From contig JAEUWH010000026.1 in NCBI GenBank assembly GCA_016785955.1, forward strand, positions 1 to 64,000: DNA of 64,000 bases, written 5' to 3'. The notes below the pieces were generated by a model. The model was not told the DNA's origin. It worked only from the letters and a program-made list of their open reading frames with translations, and made no database searches. Shown in pieces: positions 35,339-44,900 of the stretch. Both the position numbers and the translations under genes were made by a program. The stretch is from Pseudobdellovibrionaceae bacterium. GTDB lineage: Bacteria; Bdellovibrionota; Bdellovibrionia; Bdellovibrionales; Bdellovibrionaceae. The first letter of the stretch is position 1. Every line of letters starts with the position of its first letter.

Positions 35339-37021
35339 CTACTTCCACAATCCAAAAATCCACGATCGCCAAAAAACACTCCACAAACTATTGGCTAGCC
35401 ATTTTTTGGCCACCAGTGTCTGTATCAGATATCGCTTCAGCTTTCCACTCGTGGTCCTGGGCAGGGCTTTAACCCCGATGAAAATGATATCTTTTGTCGT
35501 CAGTTTAATTTGGTTTTTAAAATGATGAATGATTCTATTTCTATAGTCTCGACGTTGACGAAAACTGAGTGGGGGGAAAAGGTCTTGCCACTCGATACAG
35601 ACCGTGATGGTCTCGTTCAGACCAATAGCACCTTTGCCCACCACGGCCACTTTTTTCAAATGTGGATCATGGCCAATTAAACTCCAAACTCGCTGCTCTA
35701 AATCGACCGAGAAATACTTTTTTGAGTCAATAATAATCAAATCCTTATGCCGCCCGGAAATATACAGTTCTCCGTCTTTAATAAAACCAATATCACCCGT
35801 AAAAAACCAAGAACCCAAGCACAGAGCCTTAAATACCTCGTCTTTATCCAAAAAACCCGAACACAAGCTGGGGGACTGAATCCAAATCATACCTTCAAGG
35901 CCATCCTTCATCAGTTTATGATTTTCATCTAAAATTTGAATCTTTATATCTCGGACAGGTTTTCCACAGCTAACAACTTGACGTTTGTTTTTTTCATACG
36001 ACTTTACATGCGATCGCAAAACCCCAAAAGAAATAATCAGAACATTTTCAGCTTGTCCATACGCCGTAATAAATGACTGTGGATTCCATCCATAGTTACC
36101 GGCGACACTTTGAAACTGATTAAATGTTTCCAACAACACAGGTTCGGATCCAGACAGACAAACTTTCAAGCTGGCCAGACTGATGTCCACCGGGTTCTGC
36201 GTCAACACCTTGCTTAAGATGCGATACATAGAATCAGGACCAACCCAAATTGTCGCACGTAATCGCGAAGTCATTTCTAGAAATTTTTCCGGCGACTTAA
36301 TAAAATCAATCGGCCGCATAATGTGAGTTTCAAATGGTGACAAGAGCGGCGTCAAAAGTGTTCCCACCAAACCCATATCGTGAAAAAAAGGAATCCACGA
36401 GACTAAAACTGATTTCTCGTTCAACTCTAACGATAACCGAATAGAGGTGATATTTTCGATCAAAGCTTTATGAGAAATCATGACACCTTTGGGGAAAGCT
36501 GTCGATCCCGAGGAAAATTGAATAAAGGCAATTTGATCCGCCAAATGATCTGGCAAAATTTTTGGTATCTGGGGATTATTTACAGATTGTTCGACATCGA
36601 CGTTACCGGGTATATCCGCCATAGACACGACCTCAAAACCCTGACGAACCAGTTCGTTTTTATTTGCTTCCGGTACTAAAATCTTCTGAATTTGCGTATT
36701 GGTCTTCAACTGATCGATATACGTATAGTAGTCAGACTTCATCATCGAGTCGGTATTCACAATAGGAGCCGGCACTACACCAGCTTTTAATGACGCTAAA
36801 AAAACGACTAGAAAGTCATAGCCATTTGGCAATGAAACGAAAAAAATTTCATTTTTTTCAAGCTGCGCAGCCAAGCGATTCGCCATGACCAAAACATCTT
36901 GGTTGATCTCAGCAAAACTTTTTTGATGAACCAAACTGTAGTCTTCATAAAAAGAAATAATCTTTCGGGTCTCGTGTGTACGCCCCTCGATCAGGTCGTA
37001 CGCATTTAAATAACCACTCAA
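35339..37021 (-). CDS. Fatty acyl-AMP ligase-like adenylating enzyme
   Basis: A 560-aa AMP-binding (ANL superfamily) enzyme. The P-loop-like motif is QFSSGSTAFPKGVMISH. The FAAL-type blocks are SWIPFFHDMGLVGTLLTPL, LSGSEPV and TAYGQAEN, later FTGDIGFIKDGELYISGRHK, and the C-terminal catalytic lysine in RTTSGKLKRY. These favour a FAAL that passes an acyl-AMP to a carrier protein rather than to CoA. The start is probably TTG at 37021 with GGGAGG four bases before it. Upstream starts lie inside the thiolase gene, whose stop is at 37042. The ACP gene follows at once. Confidence 0.82.
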   Translation of the reverse strand: MSGYLNAYDLIEGRTHETRKIISFYEDYSLVHQKSFAEINQDVLVMANRLAAQLEKNEIFFVSLPNGYDFLVVFLASLKAGVVPAPIVNTDSMMKSDYYTYIDQLKTNTQIQKILVPEANKNELVRQGFEVVSMADIPGNVDVEQSVNNPQIPKILPDHLADQIAFIQFSSGSTAFPKGVMISHKALIENITSIRLSLELNEKSVLVSWIPFFHDMGLVGTLLTPLLSPFETHIMRPIDFIKSPEKFLEMTSRLRATIWVGPDSMYRILSKVLTQNPVDISLASLKVCLSGSEPVLLETFNQFQSVAGNYGWNPQSFITAYGQAENVLIISFGVLRSHVKSYEKNKRQVVSCGKPVRDIKIQILDENHKLMKDGLEGMIWIQSPSLCSGFLDKDEVFKALCLGSWFFTGDIGFIKDGELYISGRHKDLIIIDSKKYFSVDLEQRVWSLIGHDPHLKKVAVVGKGAIGLNETITVCIEWQDLFPPLSFRQRRDYRNRIIHHFKNQIKLTTKDIIFIGVKALPRTTSGKLKRYLIQTLVAKKWLANSLWSVFWRSWIFGLWK

Positions 37022-37041
37022 AAGACCTCCCGATGGAAAAC

Positions 37042-38223
37042 TTAGATTCGTTCGATGACGATCGCAATCCCTTGACCACCACCGATACACGCCGTGCCTA
37101 AAGCATAACGTGCCTGACGGCGATGCAGTTCATAAACAAGATGGTTCATGATACGCGTGCCGCTGGCGCCCAGTGGGTGACCAACCGCGATGGCGCCGCC
37201 ATTCACATTTGTTTTTTCGGGATTCAGTCCCAATTCTTTTTCTACCGCCAAGTACTGTGCGGCAAACGCTTCATTCACCTCAACGATATCCATTTGATTT
37301 AATGACAGTCCCGCTTTCGCAAGCGCATGTTTGGATGCATTGACGGGACCAATTCCCATAATCGAAGGCTCACACCCCACACTGGCCCAAGACAAGATGC
37401 GCGCCAGCGGTTTCAGATTCATTGCTTTGGCTTGGGATTCGCTGGTTAACAGACTCATGGCGGCTCCGTCTACGATACCCGACGCCGACGCTGCCGTCAC
37501 CAATCCGTCTTTTTTGAAAAGAGCTTTTAGAGTCGAAATTTTTTCTAATGTCGACTCGGGCTTGGGATGCTCATCTTTATCAATCGTCACCGCCCCCTTT
37601 TTAGTTTCAATCACAACCGGTGCAATTTCTTCTGCAAAATAACCTTTTTTTAAGGCCTGATCATAACGCTGCTGCGACTGAATACTGTAGCGATCTGATT
37701 GCTCGCGCGTAATTCCGTATTTTTCCGCCAAATTTTCAGCCGTAATGGCCATCGGAGTTTTCGCATAAGCATCCGTTAATGCCGAGGTCATGTAATCTTC
37801 CAACTCAAAATTTCCCATGCGCACACCACCAAAGCGCACATTTCTGGCTATGTATGGCACCTGCGACATTTGCTCGACTCCGCCGGCAAGAACCATCGTC
37901 GCCTCACCCGTCAGAATCATTTTTGCCGCTTCCGCCCACGATTGAAACCCACTGCCACACAATCGATTTACTAGATACGCTGGAACAGGAATGGGAACTC
38001 CCGATTTCAGAGCGATATGCCTAGGGATGTAGGCCGCATCACTGCCCGATTGAACCACATTGCCAATCACTAAATGATCAATTTTATCTGCCGCAAGACC
38101 AGCTTGAGCCAATGTCGCCTTGGTAGCAGCCACTGTCAAATCGGTTGCGGATACATCTTTAAGAGATCCACCAAAGGATCCGAACGGAGTTCTTTTGCCT
38201 GATATAAATACTATTTTTTCCAT
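37042..38223 (-). CDS. Acetyl-CoA acetyltransferase (thiolase)
   Basis: A 393-aa thiolase that condenses or cleaves acetoacetyl-CoA or 3-ketoacyl-CoA. The nucleophilic Cys89 is in VNRLCGSGFQSW, the catalytic His in GGAIAVGHPLGASGTR, and the second Cys in GTACIGGGQG. NEAFAAQYLA is also conserved. Length is standard. It is first in an operon with the FAAL-like gene, overlapping its possible early starts. It is divergent from purD with a 45-base gap to the purD ATG. Confidence 0.95.
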   Translation of the reverse strand: MEKIVFISGKRTPFGSFGGSLKDVSATDLTVAATKATLAQAGLAADKIDHLVIGNVVQSGSDAAYIPRHIALKSGVPIPVPAYLVNRLCGSGFQSWAEAAKMILTGEATMVLAGGVEQMSQVPYIARNVRFGGVRMGNFELEDYMTSALTDAYAKTPMAITAENLAEKYGITREQSDRYSIQSQQRYDQALKKGYFAEEIAPVVIETKKGAVTIDKDEHPKPESTLEKISTLKALFKKDGLVTAASASGIVDGAAMSLLTSESQAKAMNLKPLARILSWASVGCEPSIMGIGPVNASKHALAKAGLSLNQMDIVEVNEAFAAQYLAVEKELGLNPEKTNVNGGAIAVGHPLGASGTRIMNHLVYELHRRQARYALGTACIGGGQGIAIVIERI

Positions 38224-38268
38224 GAGAAAAAGACTAGTTTGTATTTTCTTTCGAGTAAAGGAGAGGCC

Positions 38269-39522
38269 ATGAAAATTCTGATATTAGGGCAAGGCGGCAG
38301 GGAACATGCTTTAGTAAAAGCATTAAGGCGATCTTCAAACTCTCCCGAAATTCACGTTTTACCCGGTAGCGACGGAATGAAAAACGAAGCCTTATGTTTC
38401 ACGGAGGACTCGTGGAAGAATTCTCTATTCTTGCAGTCATTGTGCGAGAAAAATAAATACGATTTTATCTTTATCGGCCCTGAAGATCCTTTGGTAGAAG
38501 GTGTTTCTGATCGGCTTCGCCAACAAGGTTATAACGTCGTAGGCCCCAGCCAATACTGGGCCCAGCTGGAAGGCAGCAAAATTTTTGCGAAAGAGTTTAT
38601 GGTGAAAGCCGGCATTCCCACGTCCTCTTTTGTGGTGGTCAGCTCGGTCGAAGATGTAAAGAACAACGCAAAATTATTTACCCCACCCTATGTGCTAAAA
38701 GCCGACGGCCTGGCTGCGGGCAAAGGCGTTATCATTTCGGACACGCTAGAGGAATTGTACGCGGCTGCCGAAAATATGTTTGTTAAAAAAACTTTAGGAG
38801 AAGCCGGCTCACGCGCTTTACTTGAACAGTTCACGCCAGGATGGGAGCTAAGCTATTTATTTTTCACTAATGGTCAAGACTATGTGTCGTTGCCCATTGC
38901 CCAAGATCACAAGCGATTATTCGATGGGCAGAAAGGACCCAATACCGGCGGCATGGGAACCTGGGCGCCACTAGAAATTTCCAAAGAGCTGGATCACAAT
39001 ATCCGCACTCAAGTGATTCAACCCACTATGAAGCAGATCAGCCAAAGCTCATCTCCTTACCGTGGTGTTATCTTTCTAGGCATTATGGTCAACGGCACAA
39101 CGCCCTCCGTACTGGAATACAATGTACGTATGGGGGACCCCGAAACACAAAGTATTCTGCCATTGATTGATTCCGATCTGGCTGAATTTTTATCAAAACT
39201 GGCGCACGGTGATTTGTCCAAGCTTACGTTCAACAAAAATTTCGCCACCTGCGTGGTGCTGGCAAGCCCGGGTTATCCCGACAATCCGCAAAAAGGTTTA
39301 TCCATCAGTGGCTACGACAGTTCTTGCAAGATGGAGTCGCACTACTTTATCGCTTCGGGAGTCAAAAACGAAAGCTCGGGTTGGGTAACCAATGGGGGCC
39401 GCGTTCTGGGGGCTGTGGGAATTGCCGATTCAAAGCACGCCGCGATCCAAAAAGCCTATGACTTGGCCAAAACAGTGACTTGGAACCATATTCACTATCG
39501 AACAGATATTGGAAAAACCTAA
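38269..39522 (+). CDS. purD: Phosphoribosylamine-glycine ligase
   Basis: A 417-aa ATP-grasp enzyme that joins glycine to phosphoribosylamine in purine synthesis. Family blocks are KILILGQGGREHALVKAL, FIFIGPEDPLVEGVSDRL, VLKADGLAAGKGV, QDHKRLFDGQKGPNTGGMG, and EYNVRMGDPETQ. The start is ATG at 38269 with AAAGGAGAGG upstream; an in-frame start 10 codons earlier overlaps the promoter region. Other pur genes are not in the window. Confidence 0.96.
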   Translation: MKILILGQGGREHALVKALRRSSNSPEIHVLPGSDGMKNEALCFTEDSWKNSLFLQSLCEKNKYDFIFIGPEDPLVEGVSDRLRQQGYNVVGPSQYWAQLEGSKIFAKEFMVKAGIPTSSFVVVSSVEDVKNNAKLFTPPYVLKADGLAAGKGVIISDTLEELYAAAENMFVKKTLGEAGSRALLEQFTPGWELSYLFFTNGQDYVSLPIAQDHKRLFDGQKGPNTGGMGTWAPLEISKELDHNIRTQVIQPTMKQISQSSSPYRGVIFLGIMVNGTTPSVLEYNVRMGDPETQSILPLIDSDLAEFLSKLAHGDLSKLTFNKNFATCVVLASPGYPDNPQKGLSISGYDSSCKMESHYFIASGVKNESSGWVTNGGRVLGAVGIADSKHAAIQKAYDLAKTVTWNHIHYRTDIGKT

Positions 39523-39557
39523 GAGCCAAGAAAAACACAGCGATCATCTGAAAATTT

Positions 39558-40277
39558 TTACCAAGACCAACGCAAGCCCAAACTGCTGCGATTTTCAATC
39601 GAGTTCTTCGTGTGATTGACGACGAGGTCTTTATTTTTAAAAACTTTTTCTGAAAACTCGATAGTGGTTTCACTGTTTCTTGAATCGTGACGAAATTGTG
39701 CTTGCGTCCAACCCCGATACTCCATCTTTGCCTGAGACTGCAAAGCTAAGTATTGAAATGAAAACCGATGGTCAATAGCCTTAGCTCCCGGCGCTGTGGG
39801 AGGACCAGAAATTGAGGCCTCGACCTTCATAGCTTTTTCAACGCTCGAAGCGGCTTTGCCAAAGGACGAACTTTTAACGACATCGGATGCCAGCCAATTT
39901 TGAATCATTTTATCACCAAAAAACTTGATCACTTCGCCTTCGTTTTGTGACGGTGGAATATAGGCCGGTACTGAACGATTTAAACCCTCGGCAAAAGAGT
40001 CCCGCACGTCCATACGTTCAGGAATAAAAAACTTCCTACCGTCTGCATACGAACGAAGTGTATTTTTGACACCAACTAATTTGATCTGCTTCAATTTTAA
40101 TTTAGGCTGTTTCTTGGCTATCGAGGTCAACTTGTCTGCGTGAGTATTCATAATTTCGAAGTAATTTTTATCATTCAGTGGCGACACCCGCTCTAGAGAA
40201 CTCCAAGCTCCTTGGGGCGTTCTTAGCTGGGCATAACCAACTGAAAATATTAATAAAAATATAAATAAATACTTCAA
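39558..40277 (-). CDS. Exported protein of unknown function
   Basis: A 239-aa protein with a signal peptide (YLFIFLLIFSVGYAQ). The mature part has an N-terminal charged region and a second half of alternating strands (HRFSFQYLALQSQAKMEYRG, QFRHDSRNSETTIEFSE) ending SSLGLRWSW. The aromatic end and the strand pattern suggest an outer-membrane or membrane-associated beta structure. No family was recognised. It is convergent with purD, separated by 35 bases. Confidence 0.65.
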   Translation of the reverse strand: MKYLFIFLLIFSVGYAQLRTPQGAWSSLERVSPLNDKNYFEIMNTHADKLTSIAKKQPKLKLKQIKLVGVKNTLRSYADGRKFFIPERMDVRDSFAEGLNRSVPAYIPPSQNEGEVIKFFGDKMIQNWLASDVVKSSSFGKAASSVEKAMKVEASISGPPTAPGAKAIDHRFSFQYLALQSQAKMEYRGWTQAQFRHDSRNSETTIEFSEKVFKNKDLVVNHTKNSIENRSSLGLRWSW

Positions 40278-40465
40278 TTGAACCTTTCAGAAATGACTGT
40301 CTCAACATCAGTCAGCGTTCTACTACCAAGAAGTAGTTCAAATACGCTGCCAAATTCCCAGTATCGTTATGCGTTTTTTCAACAGCTAAAAATCAAATTC
40401 TCACTATGAAACGATGAAAAAATCACAAGACTGAAAAACGGCAGAGTTATTGTTATTTTTCAATT

Positions 40466-40494
40466 TTGTATTTTTTTCTTTAGGCAAATATCTT
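40466..40494 (+). promoter_or_regulatory. Candidate promoter of the 778-aa exported protein gene
   Basis: TTGTAT (40466-40471), a 17-base spacer and TATCTT (40489-40494) give a moderate vegetative match about 70 bases upstream of the GTG at 40564. Confidence 0.4.
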
Positions 40495-40563
40495 AAGGCC
40501 TATCTTTGGCAAAGGTGATAAAAGACGATAGCCTAGCGCAATTGCTGGCGGGAGAGCGAGGTT

Positions 40564-42900
40564 GTGGTGAAATCGAAAGCTTCTAAATTTATTTCGTTGA
40601 TACTGTTTAATGTATTGGTCATCAGTCACGTCAGCGCACAGCAGTTTCCAAACATCAATACAAAAACTGACGACGACTTATATCCCATCCAAGTTGTCGA
40701 CCCTAATAATCCTATTACTGGCCTTGACCCTCAACTTCCCGGAGACCCCAATAATCCTAATATTCCTACAATTCCCGGCATCCCCACACTTCCCAGCGTT
40801 CCAGGAACTGTGCCCATCGGCAATATTGGTAGCAGCTTTAATCCCATTTTTGGTGGTACAACAAATACGCAAATGCAAATCGCCCAAGTTCCAAATGAAT
40901 TCTATTGCCCACTTTTTGAATCAAATCCCTACGATGCGATCTTTCGTGCTTTAGACTCTCTTTCGACATCAATGAAATTAAATCCCGAGTGTCAGCAGCA
41001 AGCTCAACAATACACTGATTTCTATTCCGACAGTGAGAAAATCAGAAATTTAGTAACTCAGCTTCAGCAAATGCAGACCGATCCCAATATAATTTCTACG
41101 ACAAGCACTCGTGACGTCGAACGTGTTATCACCGATGCCGTTTCTGGCGTTACTAATATCGCTAATAACCTGTCTAATAATAAACTTTTAAATAAAAACT
41201 GCGGCCCCAGCAAAACATCTATCGGCAAAGGACTCTTAGCCGTTAATGACATTCTAAACAATCTTGCTCCCGTAGGATTAGTTCTTGCCGCAGCAAATCC
41301 CTCTATTGGAATCGCTGCCAAAGTAGCTCTGATGGGTGGTGTTTATGCAACAACAGCAATCAAAGGTTTTGATCAATATGCCCGCGCTAATTCTTTGGAT
41401 CTAAGCAACAGTGAAGTCCGCAAAGCTATTTTGCAAAATACATGTCAATTCGTAAAGGTTAAACAAAAAATCGATTTCTTACAACTTGGAGAAGAAGGTC
41501 GTTTAAATGACATCCAAGGAAATTTATTTAAAAATATCGAAGCTTACCGCGCCCGATATAATAACTCGTCGTCTACCCTGCTGCCTTTGATGCAATACAA
41601 ATATCAAACAGAAAAAATTATTTCTGATCTAGAAGCAAAAATTGCCGAAGATAAATATAATTTAAATTTCTACAATGCCAAAATCAAAGGAGCCGGCGAC
41701 GATAAAGAACGCATCTGTTTAATTGGCTCCTCACTGGTTAAGAAAAGTAAAGACGCCGAAACATTTCCCGCAAGTGCTTTGCGAATCCTAGAAACAGCCG
41801 TCGAAGCAAGTAAATTAGGCAGTACATCATCTGATGGAATAACTTCGACGGGAACCGTTGATCCCGAAGTACAAACGGAATCTGAAGAATTATACTTGGC
41901 ATTCAACAAGGCTCGAAATCGCTTGAACGTATTAACAGCAAAAGCTTTAAGTGATAACATCAGTGAAGCCGACCAATCCATCGCGTTGTGCGCCGAAGAA
42001 ACAAAAACCTGGATCAAGCGCATTTATGAAATCGTTGTTTACTCGGATAATTTAACAAACAAAGAAATCAAAGAAATAGAAAACTTGTTACTGCAAAGCG
42101 ACGAGTACAAAGTGTGGAATGCTCAGTTTGTGAAATTGAAAGCCGAGAAAAGCTCTATGAGCCGAGTTATAAAAGTATTAAAAGAGATGGCGCGCCCGGA
42201 TGCTGTTTATATTCGAAGTGAATTGAATCAACGGGTTCAAGAGCTTAAAGCAAGCTTGTTCCGATCAAATAATTTGTTTGGTTTTTCGACTTCGAAGGCT
42301 CCAGTGACCGCATGGCTGGATAACAACCTTGAACAACACCGAATCTCGTTAAGCAAATTTACTGGCTTAGTAAAGCTTCTCCAACAAGGTACATTCAATA
42401 TCACAAAAGCTAATGGGCGCGTGCTTCCGACTAAAATCACCGTGACGATCCCGCCAGTGCCGGCAAATAATCCGGCTGCATCTGCGGCGGCCGAAGCAGA
42501 ACAAGATAAAAAAATTCTTCAGGATTTAAACACGCTGTCTCGGCTTGAAAACTTAAATCTTAAAACTTTGAAACAGGGTTCTGACCAGCACGAATACGCC
42601 TGCCAACAACTTCAAGAAGCTTACATACAATATAGAGCGGCTAAGGATTACTTAGGTTCGGCCCAATTCATGTGTGATATGATTGATCCCTATATCAGCG
42701 ATACCAGTGATCAAATCATTTCTTTATGCCGCGGAGGCAAGACATTTAATTCAAAGGAAAAATCGAAAATCCAATCTCAGTACGATAAAATGAAAGTGAA
42801 ATCCAGCAAGGCTTTAAGCTTGGATGATTACGGAAAACTGATGAGCCTGAAACGCTCAGAGCTGAAATGTCCACTTCCTTCACTATCTACTATTGATTAG
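40564..42900 (+). CDS. Large exported protein of unknown function, proline-rich N-terminus
   Basis: A 778-aa protein with a signal peptide (ISLILFNVLVISHVSAQ). A disordered Pro/Asn/Ile region follows (GLDPQLPGDPNNPNIPTIPG and further), then a long helical body with a hydrophobic central segment (GLVLAAANPSIGIAAKVALM) and several cysteines spread through the chain (for example FYCPLF, NPECQQ, NKNCGP, CQFVK, RICLIG, ALCAEE, YACQQL, QFMCDM, LKCPLP). Disulfides would fit a periplasmic or surface location. There is no family I recognise. The start is GTG at 40564 or the adjacent GTG at 40567. Confidence 0.7.
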   Translation: MVKSKASKFISLILFNVLVISHVSAQQFPNINTKTDDDLYPIQVVDPNNPITGLDPQLPGDPNNPNIPTIPGIPTLPSVPGTVPIGNIGSSFNPIFGGTTNTQMQIAQVPNEFYCPLFESNPYDAIFRALDSLSTSMKLNPECQQQAQQYTDFYSDSEKIRNLVTQLQQMQTDPNIISTTSTRDVERVITDAVSGVTNIANNLSNNKLLNKNCGPSKTSIGKGLLAVNDILNNLAPVGLVLAAANPSIGIAAKVALMGGVYATTAIKGFDQYARANSLDLSNSEVRKAILQNTCQFVKVKQKIDFLQLGEEGRLNDIQGNLFKNIEAYRARYNNSSSTLLPLMQYKYQTEKIISDLEAKIAEDKYNLNFYNAKIKGAGDDKERICLIGSSLVKKSKDAETFPASALRILETAVEASKLGSTSSDGITSTGTVDPEVQTESEELYLAFNKARNRLNVLTAKALSDNISEADQSIALCAEETKTWIKRIYEIVVYSDNLTNKEIKEIENLLLQSDEYKVWNAQFVKLKAEKSSMSRVIKVLKEMARPDAVYIRSELNQRVQELKASLFRSNNLFGFSTSKAPVTAWLDNNLEQHRISLSKFTGLVKLLQQGTFNITKANGRVLPTKITVTIPPVPANNPAASAAAEAEQDKKILQDLNTLSRLENLNLKTLKQGSDQHEYACQQLQEAYIQYRAAKDYLGSAQFMCDMIDPYISDTSDQIISLCRGGKTFNSKEKSKIQSQYDKMKVKSSKALSLDDYGKLMSLKRSELKCPLPSLSTID

Positions 42901-42930
42901 TTCTTTTTAAAAATTTCGTTAGATCAAGAA

Positions 42931-42957
42931 GGGCTCCGCTTGCACCACAAGGAGCCC
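42931..42957. terminator. Hairpin between convergent genes
   Basis: GGGCTCC (42931-42937) and GGAGCCC (42951-42957) form a 7-bp stem. T content on both sides is modest, so it is a likely but not strong terminator for the two converging genes. Confidence 0.55.
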
Positions 42958-42990
42958 GATTGTTCATGTGGACATAACTCAGATAAGACA

Positions 42991-43998
42991 TTATTCATCC
43001 AGGACAAAGTTAATGGGATCAACAGGAATACTGTTGATCCGCACTTCATAATGCAAATGAGGACCGGTAGAACGACCGGTGTTTCCCACCGCTGAAATCA
43101 CGTCCCATTTATTTACCCGCTGCCCGACATGCACATAGATCTGTGAGTTATGTGCAAAACGAGTCGTCACACCGTAACCATGATCGATACTTACTAATTT
43201 ACCATAACTTTCATCATAAGAAGCAAAGATAACAATCCCATCTGCCGGTGCATAAACCGGAGATCCAGGCGCCGCAGCAATGTCTAACCCCGCATGCATC
43301 GTATTTTTTCCAGTAAAGGGATTCATACGATAACCAAAATTGCTGGTCAGCCAACCACGGGCCGGTTTGATATTAGGAATAGCGTTCAACAAACTTTGCC
43401 GTTCAGAAAGTCCTTCCCATAATTCAATTACACTTTGCTCTTTCAGTTGAGTTTCTTTAACCGCACGATCAATACGTACCACCAAGGATACGTAATCCTT
43501 TTCGGAAGGCTGCAGTGTCAGCTCGCCTTGCTTTTCATTTTCGGCCCGTACCGGTGCAAACAATTTGTCCTCGGCCACCAACGTTTGATTGCTGGCTCGT
43601 TGATCCATCGGCTCGTATTCTTCTTCATAAGCGGTCACGTTGGTCGGCTTGTTTCCCATGGTCAGTTTAGTGATACGATCTTCCGCATCAACGTTCGTGA
43701 TTAATTTCAATTTAGTGGTGAATGATTTCACGCGCTCCAAACTGTTTTCTAACGAGCTGACTTTGGTTTCCACGATTTGAAATTGTTTTAAAAGCTGTGC
43801 GTTTTCCGCTTTTAATTTACGATTTTCAATCGCCTGAACCAAGAGTCCAAAGTAGTCAATAATTCCCGTCAGCAAAATCAGCATAACAACAGAAAATATC
43901 AGAGCCACCACTTTCAAGCGGGTACCTGAAAGGACAAATTTTCGGGTCTGTCCTTCCGTATTTGAAACTACAAAAAAGGTGAAACTCTTTTTACTCAA
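42991..43998 (-). CDS. M23-family (LytM-type) peptidase, membrane anchored
   Basis: A 335-aa protein with a short cytoplasmic end, a transmembrane helix (VVALIFSVVMLILLTGIIDY), a coiled coil (about residues 65-105), and a C-terminal LytM domain. The zinc ligands are in NTMHAGLDIAAAPGSP and in GPHLHYEVRIN; HGYGVTTRFAHNSQI carries the catalytic His. It would cut peptidoglycan cross-links or, like some family members, regulate others. It starts 12 bases after the PP2C gene in the same transcription direction, so they probably form an operon. Confidence 0.93.
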   Translation of the reverse strand: MSKKSFTFFVVSNTEGQTRKFVLSGTRLKVVALIFSVVMLILLTGIIDYFGLLVQAIENRKLKAENAQLLKQFQIVETKVSSLENSLERVKSFTTKLKLITNVDAEDRITKLTMGNKPTNVTAYEEEYEPMDQRASNQTLVAEDKLFAPVRAENEKQGELTLQPSEKDYVSLVVRIDRAVKETQLKEQSVIELWEGLSERQSLLNAIPNIKPARGWLTSNFGYRMNPFTGKNTMHAGLDIAAAPGSPVYAPADGIVIFASYDESYGKLVSIDHGYGVTTRFAHNSQIYVHVGQRVNKWDVISAVGNTGRSTGPHLHYEVRINSIPVDPINFVLDE

Positions 43999-44010
43999 AC
44001 GACCGTCCTT

Positions 44011-44733
44011 TTACTCGAAATGTAGAATGAGTACACTGACATTATCGTCACCACCGTTTTTTAAAGCCTCTTCCACACATAATTTAAGAGCCTCCACGGG
44101 CGGATTAAGTTCTAAAATTTCAGAAATCCGAGCGTCTCCAACAAGGCTTGAAAGACCATCTGAACATAAAAGATAGGTCTCTCCCGAAAAAATTTCTCGT
44201 TCAAAGATGTCCGGGTCAACCTCGCGCTCATAGCCTACACTCCGCGTGATAACATTACGCCCAATCAACTGAGCCGCTTGCTGCTCGCTTAAAACTCCGG
44301 CGCGAATTTGTTCGTTAATCAACGAGTGATCTTCGGTGACTTGCCACAAATTTGGTTTCTTGAATAAATAACATCGAGAATCACCGACATTGCCGATGTA
44401 AATATGATTTTTTCGAATGTAGCACATGACCATGGTCGTGCCCATGCCGGCAAGCTCGGGATTTTCTTTCGCTGCTTTATCATATATTTGATGTGACGCC
44501 TGCTCGTAGGCTTTGGCAATCAATTCTCGAGGAGCTTTATTCTTTGATTCCACATCTTTAAAAACTTCTTCGGCCGCTGAAACGGCTAACGACGACGCCA
44601 CTTCGCCGCCCGAATGCCCACCCATGCCGTCGGCAACAATAAATAGTCCCACTTCTGGATTTACTAAAACTGAGTCCTGATTAGACTCTCGCCGTCGTCC
44701 TTTATCCGAAAGAACCCATGCATCAAACTTCAT
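44011..44733 (-). CDS. PP2C-family Ser/Thr protein phosphatase
   Basis: A 240-aa cytoplasmic metal-dependent phosphatase of the Stp/PrpC type. Motif 1 is RRRESNQDSVLVNPEVGLFI, with the metal-binding Asp in NQD; motif 2 is VADGMGGHSGGEVASSLA; later GMGTTMVMC, GNVGDSRCY, TEDHSL, LLCSDGLSSLV and NGGDDNVSVL. It would reverse the action of a Hanks-type kinase, none of which is in the window. The start ATG at 44733 is chosen over the TTG one codon earlier. Confidence 0.93.
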   Translation of the reverse strand: MKFDAWVLSDKGRRRESNQDSVLVNPEVGLFIVADGMGGHSGGEVASSLAVSAAEEVFKDVESKNKAPRELIAKAYEQASHQIYDKAAKENPELAGMGTTMVMCYIRKNHIYIGNVGDSRCYLFKKPNLWQVTEDHSLINEQIRAGVLSEQQAAQLIGRNVITRSVGYEREVDPDIFEREIFSGETYLLCSDGLSSLVGDARISEILELNPPVEALKLCVEEALKNGGDDNVSVLILHFE

Positions 44734-44839
44734 CAATTTATTCTGCCCTCGATGCCGAAGTCAGTCAAATAGCCGATTTTACTATCTGGTTCTTTTTGCA
44801 CAACTTTGATCGAGTTCCGGCGAAAAAGTTGTCACCGAT

Positions 44840-44893
44840 CTAGGGCGTGTCGTGAAAAATACAGCTCAATTTAGTAGCTCATTCTGCCGAAAC
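44840..44893. repeat. Direct-repeat pair, copy 1 (CTAGGGCGTGTC ... TTCTGCCGAAAC)
   Basis: Two 12-base words, CTAGGGCGTGTC (44840-44851) and TTCTGCCGAAAC (44882-44893), occur upstream of the TonB-like gene. They recur in the same order downstream of it at 45755-45766 and 45828-45839. Confidence 0.65.
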
Positions 44894-44900
44894 AACTCTT

